DNA of 46,981 nt from Hoylesella saccharolytica JCM 17484 (GCF_000614205.1 NZ_BAKN01000023.1:1-46981); one strand, 5' to 3'. Shown: positions 1 to 7,336, counted from the stretch's first letter. Notes: generated from the sequence alone by a model not told the origin. Translations and numbers: made by a program.

Positions 1-15
1 AAAATTTTGACATGG

Positions 16-47
16 CAAAGATAGGTACTTGCCATGAACTGTGCAAG
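16..47 (-). promoter_or_regulatory. Bacteroidetes-type promoter reading out of the window
   Basis: On the minus strand a perfect -7 box TATCTTTG (16-23) lies 20 bp downstream of CTTG (44-47), one mismatch from the -33 consensus TTTG. It would drive a transcript leaving the window to the left; the target is not visible. Confidence 0.45.
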
Positions 48-145
48 AAAATGGCGAAAAAAGTTTTCGCTTTGCACTGCCCAGCCATGCCTTGATGGAG
101 AATGCCCGCCGAGCGGGGCGAATAGAAATTGATTGTTGCATATTG

Positions 146-222
146 CACGATTATAAGCATTCCCGGAACTGCCGGGACAGAGATGCAGAAAGCGGCTGCA
201 CATCCCGCTGCTTACAATCGTG
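146..222. other. Three-way-junction-like fold
   Basis: A 14-bp closing stem pairs CACGATTATAAGCA (146-159) with TGCTTACAATCGTG (209-222). The single mismatch is A-C in a plus-strand RNA but a G-U wobble in a minus-strand RNA, which favours the minus strand. Inside are two perfect hairpins: TCCCGG/CCGGGA (161-177) and TGCAG/CTGCA (184-200). This may be a structured RNA, an extragenic repeat element or a recombination site. I do not recognise a known family. Confidence 0.45.
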
Positions 223-282
223 ACTTCACCCGAAGAGCTTATCTGATTACGGAATGGCAACCGCCAATATTATAGTAGGCAT

Positions 283-304
283 AAAAAAAGCCCATGCAAT
301 GTGC
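283..304 (-). terminator. Weak terminator of a short leftward transcript
   Basis: On the minus strand an imperfect hairpin (290-304, stem GC.CAT/ATG.GC) is followed by seven Ts (283-289). Together with the promoter at 359-390 it would define a transcript of about 70 nt. Confidence 0.3.
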
Positions 305-358
305 TGAGCGATGACCGACGCTCGACGGTGTGAATAATTTCACAATTGTAAGCATCGG

Positions 359-390
359 CAAAGATATGAATAATCCCCGAAACCTGCAAA
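359..390 (-). promoter_or_regulatory. Bacteroidetes promoter for a short RNA
   Basis: On the minus strand there is a perfect -33 TTTG (387-390), a 20-bp spacer and a perfect -7 TATCTTTG (359-366). Transcription would start near 352. No reading frame follows before the terminator-like hairpin at 290-304, so the product is probably an untranslated RNA that includes a GAGCG/CGCTC hairpin (306-323). Confidence 0.5.
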
Positions 391-404
391 AGATTTCGGG
401 GATT
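372..404 (-). terminator. Hairpin downstream of the DUF4468 gene
   Basis: An 11-bp stem AATCCCCGAAA/TTTCGGGGATT (372-382 with 394-404) lies about 57 bp past the stop of the minus-strand gene at 461. It lacks a clean T-tract, so it may stabilise the 3' end rather than act as a classic terminator. The hairpin overlaps the -33 box of the promoter at 359-390. Confidence 0.45.
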
Positions 405-460
405 AATTTATGATTGTTAAATAAAGGGAGGGAAAAGTTCCCGTTCTCCTTATTAATTAG

Positions 461-1012
461 TTACCAATCGTCTTTTGTTAGTTCTCGTTTAGCGATGAAT
501 GCTTTAAGACTTGTTGAGAGTTCTTCAAAGCGTTTCTTGCACAAAGGTAACCCGTCCTTAAAGAAACACTTGTAGCACGCTTTTCTATTCATCCCCGTGA
601 CACCTATCGTTTTCAGGTCTTTCGGTAACGAATCTACCAATACGCCCATATAGTTATTAAACGCTGCTGTATGATCTGGACGATGACGAAAGTTGTTCAT
701 TGTAAACTTTAACCGTCCGTCCTTAAATTGCACATCAATAAGATAATCAATATACCCATTTATGCTTGAGTACATCATCCCGACAGCAAAGACTAAGGAA
801 CCTTTTCCAGTAAGTTCTTTACCAGGGTTATCGTCTTTTAGTACTGCCTTAGAGTCAACATAGGTTTGTGCGAACCAATTTTTTGTTAACTCGTAAAGTG
901 TTTGCGCTGGAATACTATCAGCCTTGATTACGACACTAAGTTCTAATGGTTTTTGTGCGAAAGTTGCAAATGTGCAAACTATTAGCGCACATGTTAAAAT
1001 GGCCTTTTTCAT
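461..1012 (-). CDS. Secreted DUF4468 domain protein
   Basis: This is a 183-residue protein with a clear N-terminal signal peptide (MKK, hydrophobic stretch, cleavage near TFAQ at residue 19-20). The body matches the DUF4468 pattern that I know from Bacteroidetes, a TBP-like fold: an early ELSVVIKAD strand, a segment around YELTKNWFAQTY, then KGSLVFAVG and a strand with FTMNNFRH. These proteins are periplasmic or surface-exposed and their function is unknown. It begins 17 bp downstream of the endonuclease-like gene and may be cotranscribed with it. It has the look of a cargo gene at the edge of the prophage. Confidence 0.75.
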   Translation of the reverse strand: MKKAILTCALIVCTFATFAQKPLELSVVIKADSIPAQTLYELTKNWFAQTYVDSKAVLKDDNPGKELTGKGSLVFAVGMMYSSINGYIDYLIDVQFKDGRLKFTMNNFRHRPDHTAAFNNYMGVLVDSLPKDLKTIGVTGMNRKACYKCFFKDGLPLCKKRFEELSTSLKAFIAKRELTKDDW

Positions 1013-1028
1013 TTTGATTTTAGGATTA

Positions 1029-2116
1029 TTATTTATTATCGTATACTTTTATAATTTCGCATAACTCATTTTCAAGATTAAAGATATCATTAAGGTCTGA
1101 GATTTCGTGTTTGGTTTCGACCTTATTTGCATCGAAGGTTGATATATACTTTTTGCTTTTTGCATTGAAATACAGACGGCATATCGGTTTTCGATTGTTA
1201 TCGTCGAGCAAGATAGCAAAATAAGTAAGAGCGTCTCGATAAACGACACGAGAGACATCGACCGATTTGCGGACAATGGCTTTGACGATGTTAAAGGCAT
1301 CAAGTTCTTCCTGTGTGGTGACAATGCCATCTGCACCCGTCAATGCCGTTTCATTCTGCTCCGCATCGGCAGACGCGGTGATTGCTTCTGATGCTTCCCG
1401 TTGTTCTTCTGAACTGAGCGCCGTTTTCAGACGTTTAGAAATAGCTTCGTTGATATAACTATTGATTGCACGCTTGACCAATTCAGAGAATTGCTCTTGC
1501 ACTTTAGATGTGATGATACCATCGTAGACTTCTTTGTGAAATACTTCACAATTTCGGGGGAGGGATTGACTACCTCTTCAGCAAAAATCTTTTTCAGTTC
1601 GTTGGAATATTTCAACTCACTGGCAGAATTTAAAATGTTGTCAATATCAAAATAAGACTTATGGAACTTCTTGAGTTCCTCAAGCTGGTAGTCTTTGATG
1701 TCGGCAATATCAATTTCCAAGAATGGCCTTTCGTCCATAATATTTTGGTCCTCAAGGTCGGTATAGAAGAGATAACGGATACCATTTGTGAGTAGTCCAA
1801 ATTTTGCCTTAGAGGCAACAAAATATTTTTTGAGTTGCGTGTCGTGCAGTGATAGATCTTGCTGCCAGTGCTTACACTCAATGAGAATAATAGGGGATCC
1901 ATCTTTCATAATTGCGTAATCAATTTTCTCTCCTTTCTTCTTAATGAGATCGCAATCCATCTCCGGAACAACTTCTAACGGGTTAAACACATCGTAGCCA
2001 AGCGCATTGATAAAAGGCATAATGAATGCGTTCTTGGTTGCTTCTTCTGTAAGGATACTTTCTTTTTGCTGATTTACTTTTTCAGCAAGTTGCTTAATTA
2101 GATCTTTAAAGTCCAT
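1029..2116 (-). CDS. HsdR-N-like endonuclease, frameshifted as given
   Basis: The two halves lie in different frames: 1427-2116 (N-terminal) and 1029-1502 (C-terminal). The first half carries the type I restriction HsdR N-terminal nuclease pattern: EKIDYAIM, then PIILIECKHW (the PD-(D/E)xK ECK motif near residue 78), then KFGLLTNGIRYLFYTD. Near 1531 the frame should run ...YFTKK-VYDGIITSKVQEQF..., and one missing base in an A-run explains the break. The restored protein is about 360 residues, typical of the stand-alone HsdR_N proteins in phages, which lack helicase domains. Its role is probably defence or nucleic-acid processing; the substrate is unknown. The promoter is at 2141-2172. Confidence 0.7.
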
Positions 2117-2140
2117 AGGTTTTTAGGTTTTTTAGTATTG

Positions 2141-2172
2141 CAAAGATATGAAAAGAAATGTATTTTAAAAAT
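2141..2172 (-). promoter_or_regulatory. Promoter of the HsdR-N-like gene
   Basis: A perfect -7 box TATCTTTG (minus strand, 2141-2148) lies 25 bp before the ATG at 2116. The -33 region 20 bp upstream is T-rich but not a perfect TTTG. Confidence 0.5.
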
Positions 2173-2176
2173 AAAA

Positions 2177-2198
2177 CCCCTCACAATTTTGTGAGGGG
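2177..2198 (-). terminator. Intrinsic terminator after the DUF5053 gene
   Basis: A perfect 8-bp stem CCCCTCAC/GTGAGGGG (2177-2184 with 2191-2198) is followed on the minus strand by TTTTATTTTT. It separates the DUF5053 transcript from the endonuclease gene. Confidence 0.8.
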
Positions 2199-2259
2199 GC
2201 GGTGTGCATCTGTAGGCGGCAGATGCTTTTGTCAAATTGGGGAAGTTACTGCCCCATGC

Positions 2260-2481
2260 CTATACTTCAATACTGTCGGCAGCTCGACGGATGCGTTCGG
2301 CAAGGTCGACGAGTGCACCCTTGAGTTTGATGCGCTCTTCGAGGTTGAAATCAGTAGGTTTTCCGTTTCCATCAATACCGTTGAATTTATTGTAAAACCA
2401 TGAGGCGGACTTGGTGAAATAGTCGCGCGCCAACACTCCCCATGAGATTGAAACAAGAATGTCGCTTAATTGCGTTTTCAT
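2260..2481 (-). CDS. DUF5053 family small protein
   Basis: This is a 73-residue protein starting MKTQLSDILVSISWG and containing FTKSASWFYNKFNGIDGNGK and a C-terminal LADRIRR-like helix. The pattern is that of DUF5053, a small Bacteroidetes family that often sits in prophages; the wording WFY.K.NGIDGNG suggests a winged or HTH-like DNA-binding fold, but that is inference. The frame stays open upstream to 2538 with three more Met codons; I chose the ATG at 2481 because the longer versions would start inside the hairpin at 2532-2555. It lies downstream of the 44-residue gene and shares its promoter. Confidence 0.6.
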   Translation of the reverse strand: MKTQLSDILVSISWGVLARDYFTKSASWFYNKFNGIDGNGKPTDFNLEERIKLKGALVDLAERIRRAADSIEV

Positions 2482-2531
2482 TGTTTTTCGTTCTGTTAAA
2501 ATCATATTACGTCCCATATTGTTGTTTTTTA

Positions 2532-2555
2532 CCCCCACCCCTTGCGAGGTGGGGG
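2532..2555. other. GC-rich intercistronic hairpin
   Basis: An 8-bp stem CCCCCACC/GGTGGGGG (2532-2539 with 2548-2555) lies between the 44-residue gene and the DUF5053 gene. Neither side has a T-tract after the stem on the minus strand, so it is more likely an RNA-stability or partial-readthrough element than a terminator. Confidence 0.5.
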
Positions 2556-2561
2556 AAGTTG

Positions 2562-2696
2562 TTAATTTAAAATCATTCTCTCAAAAAGCTCTCTTGCATA
2601 GGCAAGCAAGTTGTCGCTTCCGTTAGGAAAAGCTCTTTTGTAATTTCGGATGGCTTCGAGCAGCTCATCTTCTTCTTTTGTGATTTCTTTCTTCAT
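2562..2696 (-). CDS. Small 44-residue protein
   Basis: The frame starts MKKEITKEEDELLEAIRNYK, continues through RAFPNGSDNLLAYARELFER and ends MILN. It is amphipathic and helical with clean acidic/basic patterning. It is preceded by a very good promoter 27-58 bp upstream (2723-2754) whose start site fits a leader of about 20 nt, which is the main reason to believe it is real. I do not know a function; small proteins of this type are frequent next to DUF5053 genes in Bacteroidetes prophages as far as I recall. Confidence 0.6.
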   Translation of the reverse strand: MKKEITKEEDELLEAIRNYKRAFPNGSDNLLAYARELFERMILN

Positions 2697-2717
2697 ATTG
2701 TAACTATTTTTATTTGA

Positions 2718-2780
2718 CACTACAAAGATAGTGTATTATTTTACACTATGCAAATTTTTAGTGAGTTATTTTACACTATA
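2718..2780 (-). promoter_or_regulatory. Promoter with an array of operator half-sites
   Basis: On the minus strand the -33 TTTG (2751-2754), a 20-bp spacer and the -7 TATCTTTG (2723-2730) form a consensus promoter for the 44-residue and DUF5053 genes. Inside the spacer lies a perfect 8-bp inverted repeat ATAGTGTA/TACACTAT (2728-2735 with 2742-2749). Further half-sites CACTA (2718-2722) and TACACTAT (about 2772-2779) flank it. The placement suggests repression by a dimeric DNA-binding protein. Confidence 0.65.
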
Positions 2781-2808
2781 TTGCATTTTTAACATTTGGT
2801 ATTGAAAA

Positions 2809-2832
2809 AGCCCCTCCTTATAGGGGCGGGGC
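2809..2832 (-). terminator. Intrinsic terminator of the Panacea cassette
   Basis: On the minus strand the stem AGCCCC/GGGGCT (with CC/GG continuing past one mismatch) is followed by TTTTTC. It closes the transcript that carries the membrane protein and the Panacea gene. Confidence 0.7.
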
Positions 2833-2927
2833 TATAAATGCGCCACAAGTCCAGTGGCGACTTTGTCCAACGGTAATGTAGAGAACCGGGACTTATTGTA
2901 TACCTTCAGCGGCGCGCCGATTTTTAA

Positions 2928-3467
2928 TTATCCGTTGTCGGGGTGACTAGTTTCCCTGGGGTTTTCTCTTTTAATATCTTCTTCTTCGTGCTCATGAAAA
3001 AGCCCCCGAACGAGAATATATCCTAGCGCAACGATATTAATCGTTGTTGTAGAAAGAATGGTAATGATAACCCCCAGATGAAGATTCCAAGAGAGTAAAT
3101 AGGATAGTGCTATAAGAACAAAAACGAAAAGGAGATACGAAGAAATAAGACGCGTGATCCAACGTTCTAATCGTCGACGCGCCCGCGTATTTTCAACTAT
3201 ACGATGGAGATAAATGTATTTTTCGCAATAGGTAATGATGTTTTCGCCCTCACCGGTGTTGATAAGCACTTCGACCTGTTCGAGAAGATTAAGTTCTCGC
3301 TTGTTTTTTTTAAACGGATTTTTAAACAGGTATATAAAATTATACCAAAGTTTGAAAAAGAAGCATTTATACGGTATTTTTTCATCAGCAGACTTACCCG
3401 ATGGGAAGTCGGATAAATCTATTTGCTTCTGATTGTTAGCCGTTTGAGGTGTGTTTTTCTTTTCCAT
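2928..3467 (-). CDS. Two-TM membrane protein, likely toxin partner
   Basis: This is a 179-residue protein starting at MEKKNTPQTANNQ, one base after the Panacea stop codon. The frame stays open upstream to 3551 but that part overlaps the Panacea gene. It has a soluble N-terminal half containing a helical segment (NLLEQVEVLINTGEGENII), a basic stretch ENTRARRRLERWITR, then two hydrophobic helices near residues 107-127 and 133-153 with an LSTTTINIVALGYILV motif, and an acidic-basic tail. The tight coupling to a Panacea gene, shared promoter and terminator suggest a membrane-acting toxin or effector neutralised by the upstream protein. The family itself I cannot name. Confidence 0.6.
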   Translation of the reverse strand: MEKKNTPQTANNQKQIDLSDFPSGKSADEKIPYKCFFFKLWYNFIYLFKNPFKKNKRELNLLEQVEVLINTGEGENIITYCEKYIYLHRIVENTRARRRLERWITRLISSYLLFVFVLIALSYLLSWNLHLGVIITILSTTTINIVALGYILVRGLFHEHEEEDIKRENPRETSHPDNG

Positions 3468-3468
3468 A

Positions 3469-3930
3469 TCATTTCCGACTGAAGTATTGCCTGATAAGTT
3501 CGCTACTGATTTCTTTGTTCCAACCAGAGTTTTCGTTTCCATTGACGCCAAAAACAGTTTGATGCCAAGGACCTCCCTGCTGATGAGACCACATACTTAA
3601 GTCGTAAGCACTAACACGACAGTATTTATCAATGACTTGGGTACAAATATTTTTAGCAAGAACATTTTTATCGAATAGTTCTTTTTTTCTCTTCATCTAT
3701 ATATATAGGAATATTGAAAAAAGAATATCTTTTATAAACATTGGGAAACACAGGACCGTACGGCCATGCTTTAGGTGTTTCTTCAAAAAGTTTTGACCAG
3801 ACCAAGCAAGGTAGAAACCGTAACACATAAACAAAAGTTTATTTACCTGTGTTTTATTGAGATTGACCATATGGCGACTAAATGCCATATTTCTCAATAT
3901 GTTAGCAAAGTCTATACTTGTAAGTACCAT
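3469..3930 (-). CDS. Panacea-domain (SocA/DUF4065-like) antitoxin, frameshifted as given
   Basis: Three frame segments join into one Panacea-domain protein of about 154 residues. The first, from 3930, carries NLNKTQVNKLLFMCYGFYLA, the typical helix of this fold. The second reads LFEETPKAWPYGPVFPNVY, matching the W.YGPV.P..Y signature. The third is the helical C-terminus to 3469. One base is missing in the run at 3791-3794 and one is extra in the seven-base run at 3682-3688. Panacea proteins are antitoxins or chaperone-like adaptors that pair with varied toxins. The gene is immediately upstream of a membrane protein and has its own promoter at 4017-4048. Confidence 0.75.
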
Positions 3931-4016
3931 TATATGTGAATAAGCCTATGTACTTATTGTTATTTAAAATTGAAGTGAGTTGTATAGAAAAACGGTTCTG
4001 TAAGTTTATTGGTGTA

Positions 4017-4048
4017 CAAAAGTATGAAGTTAAAGAATAAACACCAAA
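4017..4048 (-). promoter_or_regulatory. Promoter of the Panacea cassette
   Basis: On the minus strand a perfect -33 TTTG (4045-4048), 20-bp spacer and perfect -7 TACTTTTG (4017-4024) give a start near 4010 and a leader of about 80 nt before the ATG at 3930. Confidence 0.7.
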
Positions 4049-4067
4049 CATTTTTTATATTTTTTAC

Positions 4068-4128
4068 GTAGCGCACTTTTTATTGCGCTACAAAATAAGA
4101 AGGGTCGACGTATCACTACGTCGACCCT
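4068..4128 (-). terminator. Double hairpin at the end of the phage late operon
   Basis: Two perfect hairpins lie side by side past the last lysis gene: AGGGTCGACGTA/TACGTCGACCCT (4101-4112 with 4117-4128, 4-nt loop) and GTAGCGCA/TGCGCTAC (4068-4075 with 4084-4091). The first is met first by the minus-strand transcript and is followed by TCTTATTTTG, so it probably terminates the late operon. The second has no T-tract on either strand. Confidence 0.6.
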
Positions 4129-4204
4129 CTGCTATTCGAATTACAAACTTAAAACCTAAAAGTAACACCTATTGAAGACAAGGCATTTAACAAGATATGA
4201 ACTA

Positions 4205-4804
4205 TTATTGCGTAAATCGGATATATCGAAGATAGGTAAGGCGGGTGTGGGGATTGTTGCTGACGGCTTCCATCTTGACAGCCTTGCACCCCCAGCGGAA
4301 AAAGAGAAAACGGCGAGGGACACGGTGGACGACAATGTTAAGCGTGTCGCGCGAGTGAATGTCGCCGACGAAGCTGTCGGCACGGATGCAACCGGAGAAC
4401 GACAACCAGGCATCGTGATAGGCGAGACAGGGGAGGGTGTCGGTACGCCCGGGCAGGCGGACGATGCTATCGCGAACGATGGTGCGAACGGCGGCGTGTG
4501 TGGCACCAACAGACTGCGCCAGCGACATGAGACGACGGTTTTTGATTTTCAGGGCTTGCGTGACCTGCAGCAGTGAGTCGCCGGCGCGCGAGAGTTCACC
4601 CACTCGCAGCGTTAACGCTTCGACGGCGGCAGCACTTTTGCCGTCGGAGGTTTGTTTGAGCTCTACCCTACCGTTATGTAGGAGGATATTTTGATTAGCA
4701 GACAGGCGGTCTATTTCTTCGGCTTGCCGGAAGAGCCGGGTGAGGGTAACGGCGAGGGCGACGACGAGGATAAAGAAGACGGAGAGGGTGATTTTGAGAC
4801 GCAT
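4205..4804 (-). CDS. DUF6549 protein, spanin-like lysis accessory
   Basis: The 199-residue protein begins with a single transmembrane helix (residues 5-22), then a long helical region (RQAEEIDRLSANQ..., LTLRVGELSRAGDSLLQ) and a C-terminal soluble part with RDTLNIVVHRVPRRFLFFRW. This layout and sequence match what I recall as DUF6549 of Bacteroidetes prophages. N-terminal anchor plus periplasmic coiled coil plus the position right after the endolysin resemble the inner-membrane spanin (Rz) of other phages; that role is inference. Its first 94 bases overlap the endolysin end in another frame, which is common for spanin genes. Confidence 0.65.
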   Translation of the reverse strand: MRLKITLSVFFILVVALAVTLTRLFRQAEEIDRLSANQNILLHNGRVELKQTSDGKSAAAVEALTLRVGELSRAGDSLLQVTQALKIKNRRLMSLAQSVGATHAAVRTIVRDSIVRLPGRTDTLPCLAYHDAWLSFSGCIRADSFVGDIHSRDTLNIVVHRVPRRFLFFRWGCKAVKMEAVSNNPHTRLTYLRYIRFTQ

Positions 4805-5310
4805 ATATTTCGGACGGTTTTGATGAGTGCGGTGATTTGTGTGAGATAGACGGGAGAAGTGGCGTATTTGCTGCCCATGTTATCGCAGATGCGGCGGGCG
4901 AACTCGAGGGCATCGTGCCGGTGGGGCCATGCGTCGGCAAAGCCTGGCTTTTGCAACAGGCGGGTATACTCACGCAGGCAGGCTTCGAGCGAGTCGAAAT
5001 CTTTAAAGAGCCGGTAGACAGTGTAATACCATCGACCGGGTGTTGTACATTTAACAGACACCACCCGCTCGGGCGGAGTGAACGTGCGATTGGGTGTATT
5101 GAAATACTCGTGCGTGAGCACCAACACCGTTTTTCCATTCCAGTTGCTGCCGCGTGTGATGCCGAAGAGGTTGTATCTGCCGACGCGGGACTTGCCCCAA
5201 CCCGACTCGAGGATGGCTTGTGCCGTAACAAAGTCGGGGGCGATGTCGGTAGCACGGAGGGCTGCCGCATAGATGGAACGGGCGAAGGAAATTTGTAAGG
5301 GTGTAGGCAT
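4711..5310 (-). CDS. Phage endolysin, GH73 glucosaminidase
   Basis: The 199-residue protein has the FlgJ/GH73 N-acetylglucosaminidase fold: FVTAQAILESGWGKS with the catalytic Glu in LES near residue 35, NLFGITRG, the YFNTPNRTF loop and WYYTVYRLFKDFDSLEACLREY. It would cleave glycan strands of peptidoglycan during lysis. There is no signal peptide, as expected when a holin gives access. The last 30 residues are a Ser/Pro/Lys-rich tail that overlaps the next gene; a frameshift making the tail spurious cannot be excluded. It lies 3 bp downstream of the holin gene. Confidence 0.8.
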   Translation of the reverse strand: MPTPLQISFARSIYAAALRATDIAPDFVTAQAILESGWGKSRVGRYNLFGITRGSNWNGKTVLVLTHEYFNTPNRTFTPPERVVSVKCTTPGRWYYTVYRLFKDFDSLEACLREYTRLLQKPGFADAWPHRHDALEFARRICDNMGSKYATSPVYLTQITALIKTVRNICVSKSPSPSSLSSSSPSPLPSPGSSGKPKK

Positions 5311-5312
5311 AA

Positions 5313-5751
5313 TTAGTCTTTCTTTATATACTCGCCTTTGTCGTTAAAATCTTTGAACCGCTTAACAAACGACGCGGGGAGGATGGGATAAATGGCTTGT
5401 ATGTTTTCGACAACGGAAAAGCCTTCGCGCACCATCATGAAAACACAGAGATAGGTGCCTATCCACTGCGTAGCCCCGACGGGACTGCCCTGAACGGTAT
5501 AGTTGGAGAGAATGTTGGAAAGAATAAGAAGAACAATGTAAATGGCAATTTTTTTACCGAATTTGGAAAAAAAACGAGTCGCTCGAGGCATCTTTTTGAA
5601 GCAGATGCTTGATAAAGCCGAGAATTGTGTCGAGCACAACGGCGATGCCTATCCACTTGGCAAACTCCCAATCTTGGAAGAGATACCGGGAAAAATCGGC
5701 CACAATGGAGAGTGGCAGGGAAACGAGGAATATCATTGGACGAATTTTCAT
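5313..5751 (-). CDS. Phage holin family protein, frameshifted as given
   Basis: The protein of about 145 residues has three to four hydrophobic helices. Its N-terminus (MKIRPMIFLVSLPLSIVADF, then WIGIAVVLDTILGFIKHLLQ) is in one frame from 5751. The remainder (FFSKFGKKIAIYIVLLILSN ... YKKD-like basic tail) is in the next frame down to 5313. The join falls in an eight-base A/T run at 5566-5573, where seven bases would restore one protein. DTILG followed by a soluble loop and a second hydrophobic pair is typical of the phage_holin_4/TcdE-type family in Bacteroides prophages. It forms membrane lesions for lysis and sits just before the endolysin. Confidence 0.75.
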
Positions 5752-5788
5752 ATTATCGAACTTTTGATTGTGATACAAAGCTAAGAGA

Positions 5789-6368
5789 TTACAGGCGGCG
5801 GACAAAGGACCGGTAAAGCGCGTGCGTACCGAGCCCGTCGGGGGAAGTACAGGAGAGCATGAGCGTCCACCCGACGGAATGAAGCTCGGTGGCAACAAAG
5901 GGAGCCAGCTCGGCATTATCGAAGTTACTGGGGGAGAGCCACTCGACATCGCCCGCTTCGGCATCTGCCAAAAGCCCGGCATGCACTTTTGAGAGCAGGC
6001 GAAGCGTGGTGTCGGACGCTAACATATATTCCCCGGCATCTGCTTTCGGGCATTTTGAAGGCAACGGTTATCGCCATGCGTTGCGTGAGACGAAAGGAAT
6101 GGCTTTTATCGCCCGACATGTCGAATTCGCCATAGTCGACAAAGAGAAACGAGCCTACGAGACGGCTGATACGCTGCTGGAGCTCTTCGAAAGACTGCCC
6201 GTAAACATAATTGTTTATCTCGGGGACGCGCGACTGTTCGGGTAAGGCATCGAGTGCTGAAAGCAGGTCGGCATAGCCGGGAAAATCGCTGCTGCCGTTG
6301 GTGAGTATAGCCCGAATGCCGGATTTGGCGGGATAACGGGCGAAATAAAGGAACTGTTCTTTAATCAT
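5789..6368 (-). CDS. Phage protein of unknown function (head-tail region), frameshifted as given
   Basis: The N-terminal part runs from 6368 (MIKEQFLYFARYPAKSGIRA) to about 6050, where a CCC run at 6048-6050 has one base too many. The frame then continues as ADAGEYMLASDTTLRLLSK to the stop at 5789, giving about 192 residues. The start overlaps the upstream gene by ATGA. Position between the portal-linked genes and the lysis cassette suggests a head-completion or neck protein; I do not recognise the fold. Confidence 0.6.
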
Positions 6369-7336
6369 AATATATCATCGATAACGGAGACGGGCAAGCC
6401 CACCTCATTACTAATTTTAAGCTTATTCCACCCGATGCTCTTCATTTCTTTAACGGCATCGATGGTTTTTTTACGCAGTATTTTAAAATAGGTAAGCACA
6501 TTCATCTGTTCGAGTTGTCGGGCGTCGCCCAGTCCATCTTTAGAAAGATCGTACAGCGCATCGACGGCATCGGTGGTGATAGGACGGCTTTTGCGCGGTG
6601 CGAACCTCGTGAGCAGGGAAAACGAAGTGCAGGAGAACAGGTAATTATTGAAAGCCTGAAAATTGAAGGAAACCGCCGTAAGCACCTCAATAGGGAGTTT
6701 AGCAAATGTATCTGCCAAGAGGTGTGCCCGCTCGGAATTGTATTCTTTTTCGGGAAAATACAAAATGGCTGCCATGAGCGGAAGGGCAGATTCGCCCCGT
6801 TCGATGAGTTCGCGCGCCTCGATGTACTGAAGGGCTGTGAGCGAACAGGTGATTTGTCCATAATCGGCAGCTATGCCATAGCCCCGATATACTTTATCGC
6901 CGATGGCCAGCGACGGCAACAGTTGCGCACAGAAACACAAGTCGACGACATATTGATAATTTAAGCGGCGGAGGACCTTTGCCAACGGATGGTTGAGTCG
7001 GTAGGGGTCGACACGACGGCACCGCTCGTAGATCTCGTTTGTAAGCCCTTCGAGAACGGCATTGTTATCGGGGTAGTTGATACGGAACATGAAGGTAAGT
7101 TGCTCGGAGATAGCGACGAGATTGGCAATTTGTTCTTCGTTGTGAAACTTGCGTTTGTTCCACCCCATGATATCGCAAAGGTAATTGATACGCACCTCGC
7201 CAACGGAAATCTGCCCGGCAGCCATTCGAAGGAAATCGGCGACGAGATGAAGGAAGTGCGCGGAGGTAAGCGACTCCCACCGGTTGGGAATAGTATGGAC
7301 GGTTCCGTTGCAGAGCAATTGAATATCTTTTTTCAT
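6365..7336 (-). CDS. Phage protein of unknown function, 323 residues
   Basis: The protein is mostly helical with no signal peptide or membrane segment. Notable stretches are RINYLCDIMGWNKRKFHNEE, NYQYVVDLCFCAQLLPS, SLTALQYIEARELIERGESA and a C-terminal ISNEVGLPVSVIDDIL helix. It overlaps both neighbours by ATGA, so it belongs to one tightly coupled late operon. It would fit a connector or assembly protein by position only. Confidence 0.55.
   Translation of the reverse strand: MKKDIQLLCNGTVHTIPNRWESLTSAHFLHLVADFLRMAAGQISVGEVRINYLCDIMGWNKRKFHNEEQIANLVAISEQLTFMFRINYPDNNAVLEGLTNEIYERCRRVDPYRLNHPLAKVLRRLNYQYVVDLCFCAQLLPSLAIGDKVYRGYGIAADYGQITCSLTALQYIEARELIERGESALPLMAAILYFPEKEYNSERAHLLADTFAKLPIEVLTAVSFNFQAFNNYLFSCTSFSLLTRFAPRKSRPITTDAVDALYDLSKDGLGDARQLEQMNVLTYFKILRKKTIDAVKEMKSIGWNKLKISNEVGLPVSVIDDIL

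Larger units (their letters stand above)
1..460. other. Non-coding, hairpin-rich left edge
   Basis: I see no convincing gene here. A 60-codon open frame at 41-223 on the plus strand has low-complexity, Arg/Cys-rich content and coincides with inverted repeats, so I treat it as non-coding. The stretch holds two minus-strand promoter-like sequences, a three-way-junction-like fold at 146-222, a smaller hairpin at about 105-119 (CCCGC CGA GCGGG) and an 11-bp hairpin downstream of the first gene. The motif TGCTTAYAATYGTG occurs three times: minus strand near 146-159, plus strand at 209-222, and minus strand near 342-355. Confidence 0.5.

Noticed and set aside
41..223. Plus-strand open frame of 60 codons at the left edge
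   Set aside because: It lies on a set of inverted repeats, has Cys/Arg-rich content without a family pattern and no good start context; more likely a structured non-coding element.
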